Of a stretch of DNA of 64,000 nt, positions 1 to 13,400 are shown in pieces. A program made the position numbers and the translations under genes. The notes beneath the pieces are model-generated. The model saw only the letters and a list, made by a program, of their open reading frames with translations. It was not told the DNA's origin and made no database searches. The DNA comes from Pieris napi. Its lineage: Eukaryota > Arthropoda > Insecta > Lepidoptera > Pieridae. The stretch is from assembly GCF_905475465.1 (NCBI RefSeq), contig NC_062235.1:12844001-12908000 (forward strand), read 5' to 3'. Numbering within the stretch: position 1 is the stretch's first letter; each line of letters begins with the position of its first letter.

Positions 1-3000
1 TTTATTTATTAATCTAACAGTAGATAATATTTAATAGACTCTACGGTTGTGAGCATATATACAGAATACTGTCTGCATCAATTTACTACATTGTATGAAC
101 TGTACGTCGATTGCATACTAAAATTCGAAAACGTGAAAAAATCCAAGCTATTAGTGTTTGCACCTACAAAGCCGATACAGTAATTGTGTCGTTCGACAAT
201 TTAAATGAAAACGTTTGACCTCTATTGAAACGAAACGCTGTTGTCTATTATACGATTTCGCCCAACCGTTGATATTAAGCCGAGTTCAAAATGGCATTTT
301 GTGCTTTGTTACTAACTGGCTTTAGTCTTGATAATGTTTGTATGAAATTGGCAAATAAACAGAAATTAAATTGGTAGAAAAAAGCGTAAAATCACAAGTG
401 GAAATGTCATGACTAAATTAATAATATTGGACAAGTATTTGTTGTTAATGCCGTTTTGGTGTTACTAACGACGCCATTTTATATTCCTGTTCCATGTCCC
501 ACCTAAGTCGGTGTATATATTTAATAAATTGTATCTCATAAAAGTTAATAAAATGAAGACAATTATTCCATTACTTTATTCTAACTGAACGTTTAATTTA
601 GCGCACTAATGAAATAACTAGATACTTTAAAAGATTTTACGTTTATTTTTACTTTAAGAGGAACGTGCTGGTCGGCTGGGACATTAAACTTTTAATATGC
701 CTCTCATTAGAACTAGACTTTTAACCTAGTTTACGGGCTATGAAACTGGATGAAACATGATAATGTTACTTGTAAGCTTTAGTTTAAGCTATTATGGAAG
801 TTACAATATTGTGTCTCGGTTCGAGGTAATAGATAACGAAATATTCTATTTTAGGGTAAGCTCAGCTTGGTTGGATTTTAGTTGGGGTTATAGTAGTTAA
901 TTCTTTGACAAACTTTTGCGATTCCAAGGAGTGCTTAATATTAATGCTTATTCTACGTATAAATACTGCGCCGACTACGCATAAATTATTACTTTAATTG
1001 CAAAGTTTGTGAGTATTAATGGATGTTTGTTACTCTTTCACGTAAAAAATACTGAATGGATTGTAATGAAACTTTACACTAATATAGCTTATACATCAGA
1101 ATAACACATAGGCAACAATTTATGAAGATATTGCGTGATATTTTCAAAATATCAAGTAAGTAGGAAAAAACCTACCATCAGCGTGCGCTGCCAAATGTAA
1201 TGTATGATGGAAATGTTTATCTTAAGTGGTCAATATCTTTAGTAGTTGTTATCTACGCCATGCTAATATAAGCTACTCGAAATACTAATCCTGCGGAGAC
1301 GAAGTCGTGGGCATCAGCTAGTTAGTAAAAATATTGAAACTCTTTAAAATTTTCTCCGTTAAAGAAAGTCAATTAAATTTAAAAATAAATTAATTAATTT
1401 GCACAGAACATCAAATTATAATTGAATAGGAACTTTGATTTAAATCGACTGTCTGCTTTATAAAATGTTGAATGTACTCAACATTTATTAATAATAATGA
1501 GTCTACAAGGAATAAGTGGATGCTAATTTTGTTAGCATTGAATTCAAAACATCAATAAAAGTTGAAGTGAAAGCCAACAAGCTTTTCTCGTAATGAAAAC
1601 GAACGAGTTATTCAGAAGTTATTTGCAAAGTTTTCTAATCGAATTCTTGGTTAATTGAGTTCATGCTTGCGGTATCAATACACAATAAACAAGAGAACTT
1701 AAATTGCAGTTTAACTATTAATAATCAACACGCGTTTAATTACTTTGAATCAATGATTGTCTTAATAAAAATGCATTAAACACATACAATACACAAACAT
1801 TAATATCAGTAACACATAGTCTGTATGACGAAAAATATATATTGGAATTTTAAGTCCTTTAAAATTACCTACCATTACATACCTATTCTAGGTAAACAGT
1901 AAATGATTTTATAGGTAAAGTTAGCGCTAGTTTTAGTTTGTATGTTTATATGTTTGTAATAAACACTGTTAACGGTTCAATGGATATGAATGCATTGTGT
2001 ATTCATGCATAAAAGTTCTAGAGGCAACCGCTCGAATAAGTAGTGTTATATGTTAAGTTTTATTATAGTGGTTGGATGAATTTGTATAAAATATATATGT
2101 TAAGCTTTAACCACCGAAACAATATATTTTTAGGGTTGGTAGGCACAGAATTGATCAGATGTAGTAAATGTTATAATAATTGACAATTTATAATAATTTC
2201 CTACGTCTTAAATTCTTATGTCAATTTAGTTACATACATTTATACGTTTCTCGTGCCTTAAACATAATCACCAAACTAATATTACACGACAAATAAATAT
2301 ATTAAAATTTTGATGACTAAACGGGTTTAACATTTTAACACTTTTATTTTCTTTTTGTTTAATACTCGAGTTTCAAATAATTTGTTCATTGAATAATTAT
2401 AAAATAATGGAGAAATCGATTGTATTAATTTGAATTTAAAATTTTAAACGTTGATCCCTGTAAGAGGAATTTTAATTGTGGCTCGAGGCATTTCATTATA
2501 ATATTGTTGCAGTTTTACAGTAATTAAATGTGGTATTCATTTAATTGATAATGAGCTTTTCAGAATGATTAAATAATGTAATAATACGATTCTTGTACAG
2601 TTGTACTAAACGATGAATGATTATTTTTAAATTGCTATAAAGTATCTACCTTTTTCTAAAAACTAAAGTTAACCGGTTAAACCCGAAACGTTACAATTGG
2701 TATGTGACAGGTCATTCAGTATATTTTTAGTTTGATGATACAGATGGTGAAGTGCATATAATTACTCGTTGATCCAATAAATAAACATTAACATACACTT
2801 ACGTTTCCGTCGTCTATCTTATTGTTCCAGATAAATATCTGGGGAAAATGTTGTATCGCCGGTTTGTATTACCCTATTATATATATGTACAGTATGGCTA
2901 AATAGGCTATCTATTGTGTAATAGAATACTAACAATCAAACCGCAAACCACCTAAACCTATTATCACTACTATCAGACAACCCCACATACCCAAAGATAA

Positions 3001-3058
3001 TTAATCTAGCTGTGTGCGTGTATTGATTTCAAATGTATTAATTTTTTTAATTATTTGA
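1..3058. other. AT-rich non-coding stretch
   Basis: No exon, RNA gene or recognisable mobile element seen on either strand. If the SDR gene continues past exon 5, this could be intron or 3' flank. Confidence 0.5.
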
Positions 3059-3240
3059 CTAGCGGACCCAACAGACGTGGTCCTGTGTGATACTTGAATT
3101 AGTATATTAAACAAAGTATGATAATTCTGACTGCAGCGCCATCTGCTGAGCTGATTTGTGAATCTAAACCATTCAGGGTGTCCACCCAAACGTATACAAA
3201 AAAATCATTCAAACCGATCCAGCCCTTTAAGAGCAGTGAT
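3059..3240 (-). mobile_element. Short Helitron remnant, 3' end
   Basis: The minus strand ends GTTGGGTCCGCTAG followed by T, a CTAG-T terminus like the elements at 22944 and 24613. The 5' (TC) end is not clear, so the right boundary is approximate. A CAAACCGATCCAGCC stretch inside resembles the 'accession' motif of the other Helitrons. Confidence 0.5.
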
Positions 3241-3917
3241 ATACACACCTACATACTATTAGCTCATATAGTTTCTTCTTGTTTCCCTTTCTAAAAGTTT
3301 TTTGATGTAGTGTGCTGATCTAGTTATAAGTATAGTCTATTACATATTTTGCCTTTTTGAAATAAATTTATTTATTTTATATGTATTTTATCAATATAAT
3401 TATCTAATATCCTCTTTGTCGATATTTGCAGCACGCATTCTGTAAATGTTATGTCAAACGCCATAGGGCCAAAAAAGTTTGATATGATTGTTACTAGATT
3501 TGATATGGTGGTTAAGTAGTTAAGTTCTTCAATTTTCTAATTTTCCGCGCAATTTTCCCATTTTTTTTCTTTCATAAGAACCTTCTCCTGACAATAAAAA
3601 ACACAACATATAAAAAGTATTAGTGAAATCGGTGACCAAGGGAATTTGGGATTCATTTTTATTTTTATTATAATTTGATTATTTTCTGAGTATTCCTTTT
3701 TTACTTTTACTTCTTATTTTTTTATTTATAACTTGTCTGACCATAAATTCTGTTACAAATGAAAATACATATTTTAAATGAGGTAATGTAATATTATTTA
3801 AATTAAAACCTACATATTTATTAGTCTCAACAAAAAATAAAACAATATTTTACTTGAAATTGCCACCTTTGGCTTTTTTTACAGGCCTTTAATCTATTTG
3901 GCCACGAACCTATGGAT

Positions 3918-4061
3918 TTATGCACTGTTTTCAAGGGAAATTTTACCGGCCATAATTTGAAGCCAAGGCATGAGGTCTGGGCTAGATGAGGGCAATTCTT
4001 CAGCTCTTATAAAGTCCGAAACATTGGTTTTGTATAATTGAAAATGTATCCTCTGAACTGC
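3918..4061 (-). CDS. Possible C-terminal SDR exon (weak)
   Basis: A minus-strand frame open below 4095 runs to a TAA at 3918-3920 and includes TNVSDFIRAEELPSSSPDLM. Its D-L-x6-M spacing resembles a C-terminal block of SDR9C proteins (DL....M). A candidate acceptor AG lies at 4062-4063 and a candidate donor GTAAAA follows base 3947. Against it: the acceptor lacks a pyrimidine tract, the PG motif expected soon after GVDV is missing, and about 30 residues of the family are unaccounted for. It may be a chance frame or a relic. Confidence 0.25.
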   Translation of the reverse strand, partial: AVQRIHFQLYKTNVSDFIRAEELPSSSPDLMPWLQIMAGKISLENSA

Positions 4062-4216
4062 CTTGCAATGTATCATTACAGGGATTTCTATTCATATAAT
4101 ACACGAAGTTATGATTCATGGCATGAAGTACGCAGACATATTTATATCGGCTTCGTTGTTATAGCCAAGAGTTTCTTACTTCCCGTTCACAAAATCATTT
4201 TTGTAAAAGTACTTAC

Positions 4217-4404
4217 GACATCAACACCGCGTGGTTTCAATTCCCGTCTCAAGCAGGCAGCGAGTGCGTCAAGAGCTGCCATAGAGGCTGCGTGCACACC
4301 TCTCACGGGCGCAGCTACATGGGTCAAAATGGAGGATGCTAGAACCACTCTTCCGCGAGCTCTGCGTACTAGCGGTAGCATTACTTGCACGAGGCGGGCT
4401 GGAC
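4217..4404 (-). CDS. SDR gene, exon 5: degenerate catalytic segment (residues 217-279)
   Basis: The acceptor ATATTTTTCAG precedes GTCCAGCC; the consensus donor GTAAGT follows GATGTC. The 188 bases complete the Gly codon split from exon 4. The product has PLVRRARGRVV, SSI (Ser241 at the catalytic Ser position), VAAPVRG, then HAASM where relatives have Y-x-A-S/T-K, followed by an intact LRRELKPRGVDV helix. The spacing from Ser241 to His254 is 13, as expected for Ser to Tyr, so the substitution is not an alignment slip. The coding patch is GC-rich, unlike the flanking introns. Confidence 0.9.
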
Positions 4405-7400
4405 CTGAAAAATATAAAAATCAAATATAAACTAGTAGTAACTTAGTCCCGATACGTATTCTCATACAATTTTATAAAAACTTATTCAAAATCTTTTAAC
4501 AGCTTAGACAGAACATTTCTTCTTCTCTCGTATCAACTTGCGTAAAGAATAATTGACCAAATAAAACTACATTATAAATCCCTTACACCACATAATTAAT
4601 TTAGTACGTAACACTAGCCAAGAATACTAATTATACTAGCGTAAAACTAAAGCAGCACGGGCGTATACGTTCATTAATGTTGTTTTGTTCATAATTGATT
4701 AGCCACATAGGGGAAATATACTTGTTTATGCATGCTACAATATTGGGTTAAGTACTCGTACGGCCACATAATGTTCGTATCAACATTCTCTGAAGTACTA
4801 TGTACATCTGTGGAACGAGGTCTAGATGCTTAGATTCTGGATTTGCGGCGAAATCGATCGATGTATTGAATATATACAATTTAAAACTAGACAGCAATTC
4901 CAATCGTTGGGAGAATAAAAAACGCCGATAGTAACGTTGTATGCAATTCTATGTAGTCATCTCAAAATCCGTAGCCCTGATGACGCAATCTTGGAATAGC
5001 GTTGTACAAAAGCTCAACATTGACTTCGGGCCATTGCTATTGCAATATTTTAACTATATTACATGTATTGAAGTTAGAAAACAAATTTTGAATTTCATTC
5101 ATGGTATATTAAGAATCATTAATCCTACTTGCGAAATTGGCCAATAACCTTTGTCTAATGATATATTATTAATTAAGATATAATAACTATGAGATGCATT
5201 ATAATATGTCTTAATATATACTTCAATTATTCATCTTCAACTAACCATTCGTTGTAATAGACACCTCTAAGTTCTCCTACACATTTTTTGCAATACCAAA
5301 TTAAATTTTTCTATAAATAATTTCTTGAAGAAATGTCTTGAATGAAACTACGAGTTCAGATATTCCATGAATTTCAAACTTGTGAGAGCATGCCTATGAT
5401 CTCTTGGCATTTAAGACCAATTCCTTTACAGAACATTCCAATGTGTGTGGTTGGTAATGCTAATTTTAAGTAATATAGTATTTCTTTAAGTGATTTAATT
5501 ATGCGTCTACTCGTCTAGTATGTTGAGTTTTTACTGTTAAATATTTCTAAAATTATATGCTAAAATGTATATACTCCAGTTTTACTATATCATTGAGTAT
5601 AAAACATATCAGTTAAAACATAATTGAATATACTCAGTGCATCAGTGTTCAAGGCAAACAATAATGTTGCTTATATTATAGACACCTTCGCTCACTTCAG
5701 TGATTGCATTAGTCATAGGATTTTAAAATAGGTTAAGAAGGAAGATCTGGTTAGATCCTTATAGTAAAAAGTATTATACGCGTTAATTCAGGTTTCCGCA
5801 CAACTTTTTAATAAGCTCGAGTCTAAAGCTCAAAACTTCGGAAGTTGAAAATTAAAAATTTTCACCAACATTGCTTGTGTTAGCAATAATGTTTTTAATT
5901 AGGTCTGCAAGGTAAATAAGGTGTATGAAATACAGCACCGAGGTATCTTCACACAACATTACGAGACGGGAAATTTCGTTAATACTGTAATTATAACGGC
6001 CTGAGTAATAATCATTTGATTCATGTGTAATTAATTAAATTTTCACAATTATAAACAGTGTAGAATTTTATTATTTATATTAAAAATCAAATTTATCAAC
6101 TTATTACTGTAACTATTTGATTTAAAAAAAACACCCACTTTATTCGCTATACTCTCCTGCCATTGTGTCCAGGGATTTTCACAAATTGAAATCATAGTCA
6201 TTCGTGGTAAGCGTCTCGCGAAATACGCCCCGGCTACATCAGTAATATTATTATTTACAATATTCATGGCCGGGGCGCAATTGCTTGTGAGATCCGTTAT
6301 TATTGTTTTAGTCCTGAAGTATTTATATTTAAGCAAGGTTTGAGAATTATAAGTGTTCCGATTATCAAAATAATGAGACTAATAATAATGTCTTAAGCAC
6401 TGTACTATCATATTATTTAATATTCTGTTTGTGCAGTTTACTAAATAATTATTTTCTAACCTCACCTAATACAATGACATTGAAAAAATAATTTAAACAT
6501 GTTTTGTTATAATTTCAATGTTTTCTCATTTTGTTATGCTTTTAATTAAATTTAGCAAATAGGCTTGAACAAAAGCGATGTTTGATAGCCTACGGGAACA
6601 AAATTGAGCACGAAATTATTTATGATTCTACAAAGTAACAAAAAATAAATCATCTTGTTTTTAATAAACTCTGGATAAAGTAAACAATTGAAATAGAGGG
6701 AAGATGACTCAAGTACTCAATTAGGAAAATGAAATCATAAGGAAATAGGACCCGTAAAAGTCATTGCTTTTTTACCGAATGTCCGAATGTCAAATATAAT
6801 TTAGCTTTAGTTTAGATTATATCTGGAATATGAACGTAAATAAATTTTGTAAAAGCGTTCCATTTTATTTTATTTTTATTTTCGAAGTGGTAGGGCGAGA
6901 CCACGGATCTCCACTTGCTACGGTGCTGACATACTTCTCTCGTTTCTCCCAGCTTCTCCTTTCTATATCATAATCATACTTTCCATCCAGACTTAACATA
7001 GAGCCTAAGTACACGAACTTATCCACTTTTTTCCATATATCCATCATGTAGAATATCACATACAGTCTCCTATTACCACCTCTTCGAAAAACAATAGATT
7101 TTGTTTTTCCTATGTTTATTACCACCAGCTTCTGCAATTTCTCCACTGAATGTATCATTTGATCGTCAGTTTATAGGAGACTATTTACTAGTAACTGGCC
7201 AATTTAAAACCCTATCACCCTTTTGAGACAGTTGTCCATGAATAAGTTGAACAGCTACGGGAAAGCAACACAACATTGTCTTACGTAACCTAATAAAGTA
7301 ATATTCTTTTTTTGAATTGTATTTTGCAACAATTACGCAAGAAAGCTTTAGAAAAACTACCAAAAAAAATTCAGGGTGGCTACGCGTTTGCTACGTACAG

Positions 7401-10400
7401 GAGGATTGCTATCCTGCTGTATGCTTCTAAAATTACGTAAATAATTTTAATACCATATGATTAATATATGAATTATGTTTGTGACCTTCACATAAATAAA
7501 CTTTTAATTTTATTCCAATGTCGAAATAATATTCACTTCGTGGAATATTGTAGTTTTGGCAAAGAGCCAAACGTATTCATTGGAAAACTTATCCTAATTT
7601 GAATATTGCAATAAGAATTGGAAATACCTGTTCTACAATTTAATTTTAAGTTTTTTTTAGTTTTAACTACTTATTAAATTTTAATTAACTATAATAAAAA
7701 CAAAGTTGTTTTTTTTCGTACAGAAATAAAATAAAGCTTTGGCTTAATGAATCAAAATTTTAAAATTTTCTAACGATGATTGTATTTGAATGTATATATT
7801 AATGAGTACAGGAAATATAAATGTACTCCTGACCTGGTTGAAGTAAACGTTGCCTTTGTTTAATGTAGAGACGATTCGCGAAACAAAATCCTAGAGTTTT
7901 TCATAAAAATACAAACCGTCAGAGCTGCAGTGGATAATTATGAAACCCTTGACAAAAAACTACCAAGAGCGAAAATGTTGGAACTTTACTTCGAAAATGT
8001 TTAAACTTTTCATATCATGTTCAGTTGGGATGCTTAAAGATTAGTTCAGTTTAAAAAAACATAATAATTGAATCTGGAAAAACACCAGAATTGTGATTGA
8101 CTTATTTGTATTGAATTTAAATTATTGTTAGTTACTACAATCAAATAAAGTGTATATGCACGTGTGAAAATTTAATATTTATGATTCACTGCCACGCAAC
8201 TAACCATACCGGACCTTATGATTAGGCTTAAAAGGCGACAAATCCTAAGTCTTGATAGACACGGTTGAAAGAGAGGAGCAGTCTCGATTGAGATTTTGCT
8301 TTGAACGCCTAACAGCTCTCAACACATCTGCTCATAGTCTAGCTGACTGATTGCAAGATAAAGACTTATATAAAAAATAAAAATGATTCACTATAATTAA
8401 TATACAAATCCCTGCACATGTACGATTATAATTTGTAAGTTGAAATTTCGTTTAAAGAAAAAACTGTTTTTAACGGATTAAAGTTATGTATTATTATAAA
8501 TTTACAATTATTTAACATAATTTTAAATTTACCCGACGTTTCGCGTGCTTTACAGCGTGCGTGGTCACGGTGACTGAAGACAAAAGGTGTTGAATGTCAA
8601 AAAGTATATAACTTTAATCCGTTAAAACAGTTTTTTCTTTAAATGTGTAAAGGTTATGTCAATCAAAGACAATATTATGAAATTCCGTTAATGAATTAAT
8701 TAACAATACTGTTGCTGCAAAATTCAAAATATCTGTTATACTACTATACAGATGGATAACCAATGCATTACTGCTTCACGACAGGATTGCCAGAGTAATT
8801 AGCGTAAATTCCATCGCAATTTACTTATTAGCTCAATATACTGAGTATACTAACTTAGGCTGCTGTGCATAACAGCTATTGAAGAGAACATTACATAGCT
8901 TGCATACCTGTTAAGTTACAAAAATAATAACGTTCATAAATCAAAACAAGTCATTAATGTGAACAAAAATATAAATTAATTTTGAGATAATGCTGCGTTT
9001 TTGTCATAAAAATTAAGTGTTTTGTATAATTAGCAGCCGTTAATGAACTTGCCTATTCATTTAGTATTGACGATTTTATTGTTATTGTAGTGTTTGCCTA
9101 GACGCATTCACAAATGCAATTCTATGGTTCTAAAATACATAAAATTTTCATTGTTAAGGGATTAAAATAGTCAAAATTGCGAAAAAAACCCCTGTCAGTC
9201 AGTCTAGTGAGCAATCGTTACTTACATTAAAATAGTATTAGAACATGTGGAAAGACAACTGTTATTTATGATCGAAGCAATTTTATAACCATTTTGTTGA
9301 CAATAATAATATGTATAATAATAATAATATTAACACAATACGTCACCATGAAGTTTAATATATTTTTTTTTAATTATATAATTTTTGTGAATAAAAGAAC
9401 GCATCATGCGTTGCAAATAAGAATAACATTAGTAGGCATAATCGCTGATAATTTTCCGTACAGACTTAAGTGTTTCATTTCTCTATTCAGATAAAGACAT
9501 CCTGTGTATATATTTTTAAAATAACTATAGTCTGCTTTGTGAACAAGCAGCCTTAATATCTAGGAAGCTAAATCGGGCGTGTTGTACGTGTGAGGATGAC
9601 AGATTAGCTCAACCCCATTTATTGAGTGTAGCATATTCCCACAATTTCAATACAATGAAAGCACATACATATGATGGTTGTAAAGAAATAATATAAATGT
9701 CTCAGGCACTGTTAATTTTCCATTTTTTATTAGATGTATATGTATATATTTGAATATTTGTGTCAAGTCAAATAAATGGTTTTCATTATCACAGAGTGAA
9801 TGATTTATTCGTAAAAAAATTAAAATTTTAAATTGTATCAATAATAATTTTTCTTTCAAACATCAGTTTTGTTTATAGAAAAGGAGGCCAACGGGCATGA
9901 GGTTAATGTTAGGTGATACTGCAATCCATGTAACCCTTACGGCTCATGCCCACGAGACGGTTTTTCTCCTAAGCCCGTCAAAAATCGGGTCTGCGTCCAG
10001 TCGTCTTGTATGGGACACTATGACGCCAACCACACGACGCCGGCGCTAGCCCCGGCGCGGTGAGCCGGCACTAGGTCTCGTGGGCTTGAGCCCTTACGCA
10101 GCCAGAAGGCTCGCAAGTAGATTGCAGGCCTTTAAAACCCTAAGTCGAATTGGTTTGATGTATTAATGCATATTTATATGATACTTTAGTTCCAACGACT
10201 GCACAATCCTTAACTTGTTGAGCAGGTCAAGTTACAAATTGAGTCACAGAGCCTGTGAAGTAAGTAACGAAGTCAGATAAAAAGAAGCTCTCATCCAAAC
10301 ATACCTTTTTGAAAAAGTTATAAACGTTAATGTCCATAAAAATGTAAATTCCAAAATACTTTGAAATTAATGCAAACTTATTACATCGGAACGTGTTCAT

Positions 10401-13400
10401 AATACTGATAAGTGTCAACATTTCAAAGGGTTAAAAAGCTTTTCACAAACTTGTGAAGGATTTTTCGTGCGTGAAATATCCCAAAGGCACTTAAATTCGC
10501 TGAAAAATATCAAAGCTTTGGTAACAATGTGTAACGTTTTATGACAGCAAATTACACAGACAGCAAATAAGAATAATTAATTTTAAGTAAATATTGAAAA
10601 GGGTTAGGGGAAAACACTGACGATTACAAATTTATTTTATATTATTTCAAAGAAAATTTATGGACTTTTTGTATATATTCTATATTTTTGGTTATAGAAA
10701 CTACATGTATAATATATAACTTAAATATTTTTATCACGTCAAATTAAGTAAAATTTTGCATCAGTTTATTATCTAAACGCAGTTAATTTTTCTCCACTAG
10801 CGCTATCTGTATTTCATGAAGCAAGCTAGAAGAAATAAGAAAAAATCTAAACTCTGACACGAACCAAAAAGGTTTATATGATAATTTATTTTTACAAAAT
10901 AAAAAAAGAAGCATGCCTAGGGCTAGCAATTCTCATTTAGTATACTACTAGATGACTACTAGTAAATAGTATAGAGATAGATTACTCAAGTAGGTTTAAT
11001 TTTTTAATTTAAAAATTAATTTAATATAAAATATAATTTAAATTAAATTAATTTTGAGCTTTAAAAGGGGAAAATGGGCTAGTTAGTCTAATTTTAACGT
11101 ATAGAAAGTAACGTTTTGTGTATAGTGCCATCTACATTGTTGAAAAAGAAACAGAAATTTTCATACGAACCTAAAAGGTTGACTTCCATAGCGCGGCGGA
11201 TGACTGAAAATGGCACCCACTCTAGTTCACCCAACGCGCACCAAGATTCACAATTCACAATAGCCCATAAGCCTTGCGCGCCCTCTGGTAAATGGTCCAC
11301 GATGTATAAAGAGGCTGACAGAATCTGAAAAATATTTTAACTCATTTTGATTCCTACGTAACAGATGGCGTTATGACATCGTTTGCTTTGTCTATATCTG
11401 CACTTTTCAGTTCTTTGGAACAATTGAGGCATTGTACTTAAACATTATCATTATGGTCGTACGAGCCCCGACTCGATTAAAACATTAAATTATTCAAAAA
11501 TGAAGAATTCAAAACTTGAGAATTTGGCAGTTTTTTTAGATTTACAAAATACTTATTAAGGCTATATTTGATTCAACAATATTTTGTCTTAACCCTCATA
11601 AGACTATTAAAAACATTATAAAAGTTTTACATAATCTAAACTATCTTACCAGGCTATAAGATATATAGAAAAAATCTATAGAGATACAAACTTGTGTTTC
11701 AGAGGTTTCGTCCAGCTGAAGTGTATGTAATCTGCCTGAACAGTCTTCTTTCAGCATATCTGCATCGATGTTTCCAGCCTTATTCTGGAAACCAGCGAAA
11801 ACATGGTATCCCAAGTCATCCAACCTTCTTGCTAGAGCATTGCCTAGGACATTGTCACATCCAGTAACCAGCACTGCTTTTCCGGCTGCTGTGACCTGAA
11901 ATTGAAGAAAATTCTAACTTTATAAATAATCATTAAAAAAAATCAGTGGCGCTACAACCTTTTTAGGTCTAAGATTTCTGTATCTGTTTCATGATCATTT
12001 GTTAATCTAATAGGCAAGTAGGTGCTCAGCCTCCTGTGTCTGACGCACGCCGTCGACTTTTTGGGTCTAAGGCAAGCCGGTTTCCTCACGATGTTTTCCT
12101 TCACCGTTCGAGGGAATGTTAAATAAAAAAAGAAGAAATAAAGTCCATTGGTGCACAGCCGGGGATCGAACCTACGACCTCAGGGATGATGGTCGCACGC
12201 TGAAGCCACTAGGCCAACACTGCTCCAATATAAATAGTCATTGGCATGTAATAAATTAGACGTGGCTTTTATAGGTAAACTTTTGATTCCAATTGCCATT
12301 TCCGTTGGGACCTCCAATTACATTAAAAGTTTTTTTTAAAGTACCAAATTTGCCTCAAAGATTTACAGTGAAATTGACGCAAACTGTCAGATTACTTTGA
12401 CAAGACTTTGACACCCCAAAGGCAATATTGTAAATGTTTATTTTTCAAGCTGAACGTCTGCGTCAGTCAGTACGTCATAATGTGTTGCGTAGTTGAATGA
12501 ATTGCTGTTTTTCAATTGAAAATTGAACGAGGAAATTGGATGACAGGCGAAATATTATATGAAACATAGGCGTATGAAAGTAATCGATTGTAGTGTACAG
12601 TATGCGCATTTAAACTTGCTTGTTTTGTACTAGATACTTAAATAAAATATTTTTCTTACGTTTTTACACTATCCTTGAACTTTAAAAAAAACTAACACCG
12701 CTGGCTGTACGGCCCAAGCTGTGTGTTTTTCGAATAAAGTTCTGCAAAAGATGTGCCCACATACGCTGAATATAATTAATTGCAAAAAGAAACCATAATA
12801 GACATTATAGTTTACAATTTTATTTGTCAATTAAAATAACAATTAGAATGTACGAATGTGACATTTTATGTTCATCTAATTTATAATCAAGACTTTTAAA
12901 TATATAGTGGTATTTTCTTCAGGTTTTAGATTTCAAAAATTTACCAGAACCACAATGTTATGAGGTATACCTAATTATATTAAAATGTCTCCTCTTTAAA
13001 ATGTGGAATGCATTCTATTTTCATGCTCATAAATATGCAGACATGACGAAAATATAAAGTTTTCGTCGCAATACTTACGTAAACAAGGAGCGGTACCGTT
13101 TTCTTAATTTTTTGAATATAAATATAGCCCGATAAATTTGCTTAAAAATATAAAATTTTACACAAAACTATTTATAATGTGAATGTATGTGGTTTTTGTT
13201 TTCAATACGTTATTTTTAATATCTTTTAATAAACCTACAATTCGGGGCTGCAATAGTTATTTCAACCGCTGAGGAAATACAACTTTTCACCTTGGTGTCT
13301 TCAGGCAGACCGAGTGGTTCGACTAGTCGAGGATCATCGGACCCTCGTCTGGAGGAAGAGCACCTTGTGTACGCGTGGTATAGTTATTACGTAAATATGT

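Noticed and set aside
4038..4430. 130-codon plus-strand open frame
   Set aside because: It lies antisense to SDR exon 5 and exists only because that exon is GC-rich and stop-poor on both strands.
11938..12228. tRNA gene (B-box GGTTCGATCCCC) here and in the sister copies
   Set aside because: No complete cloverleaf; the box belongs to tRNA-derived SINE heads.
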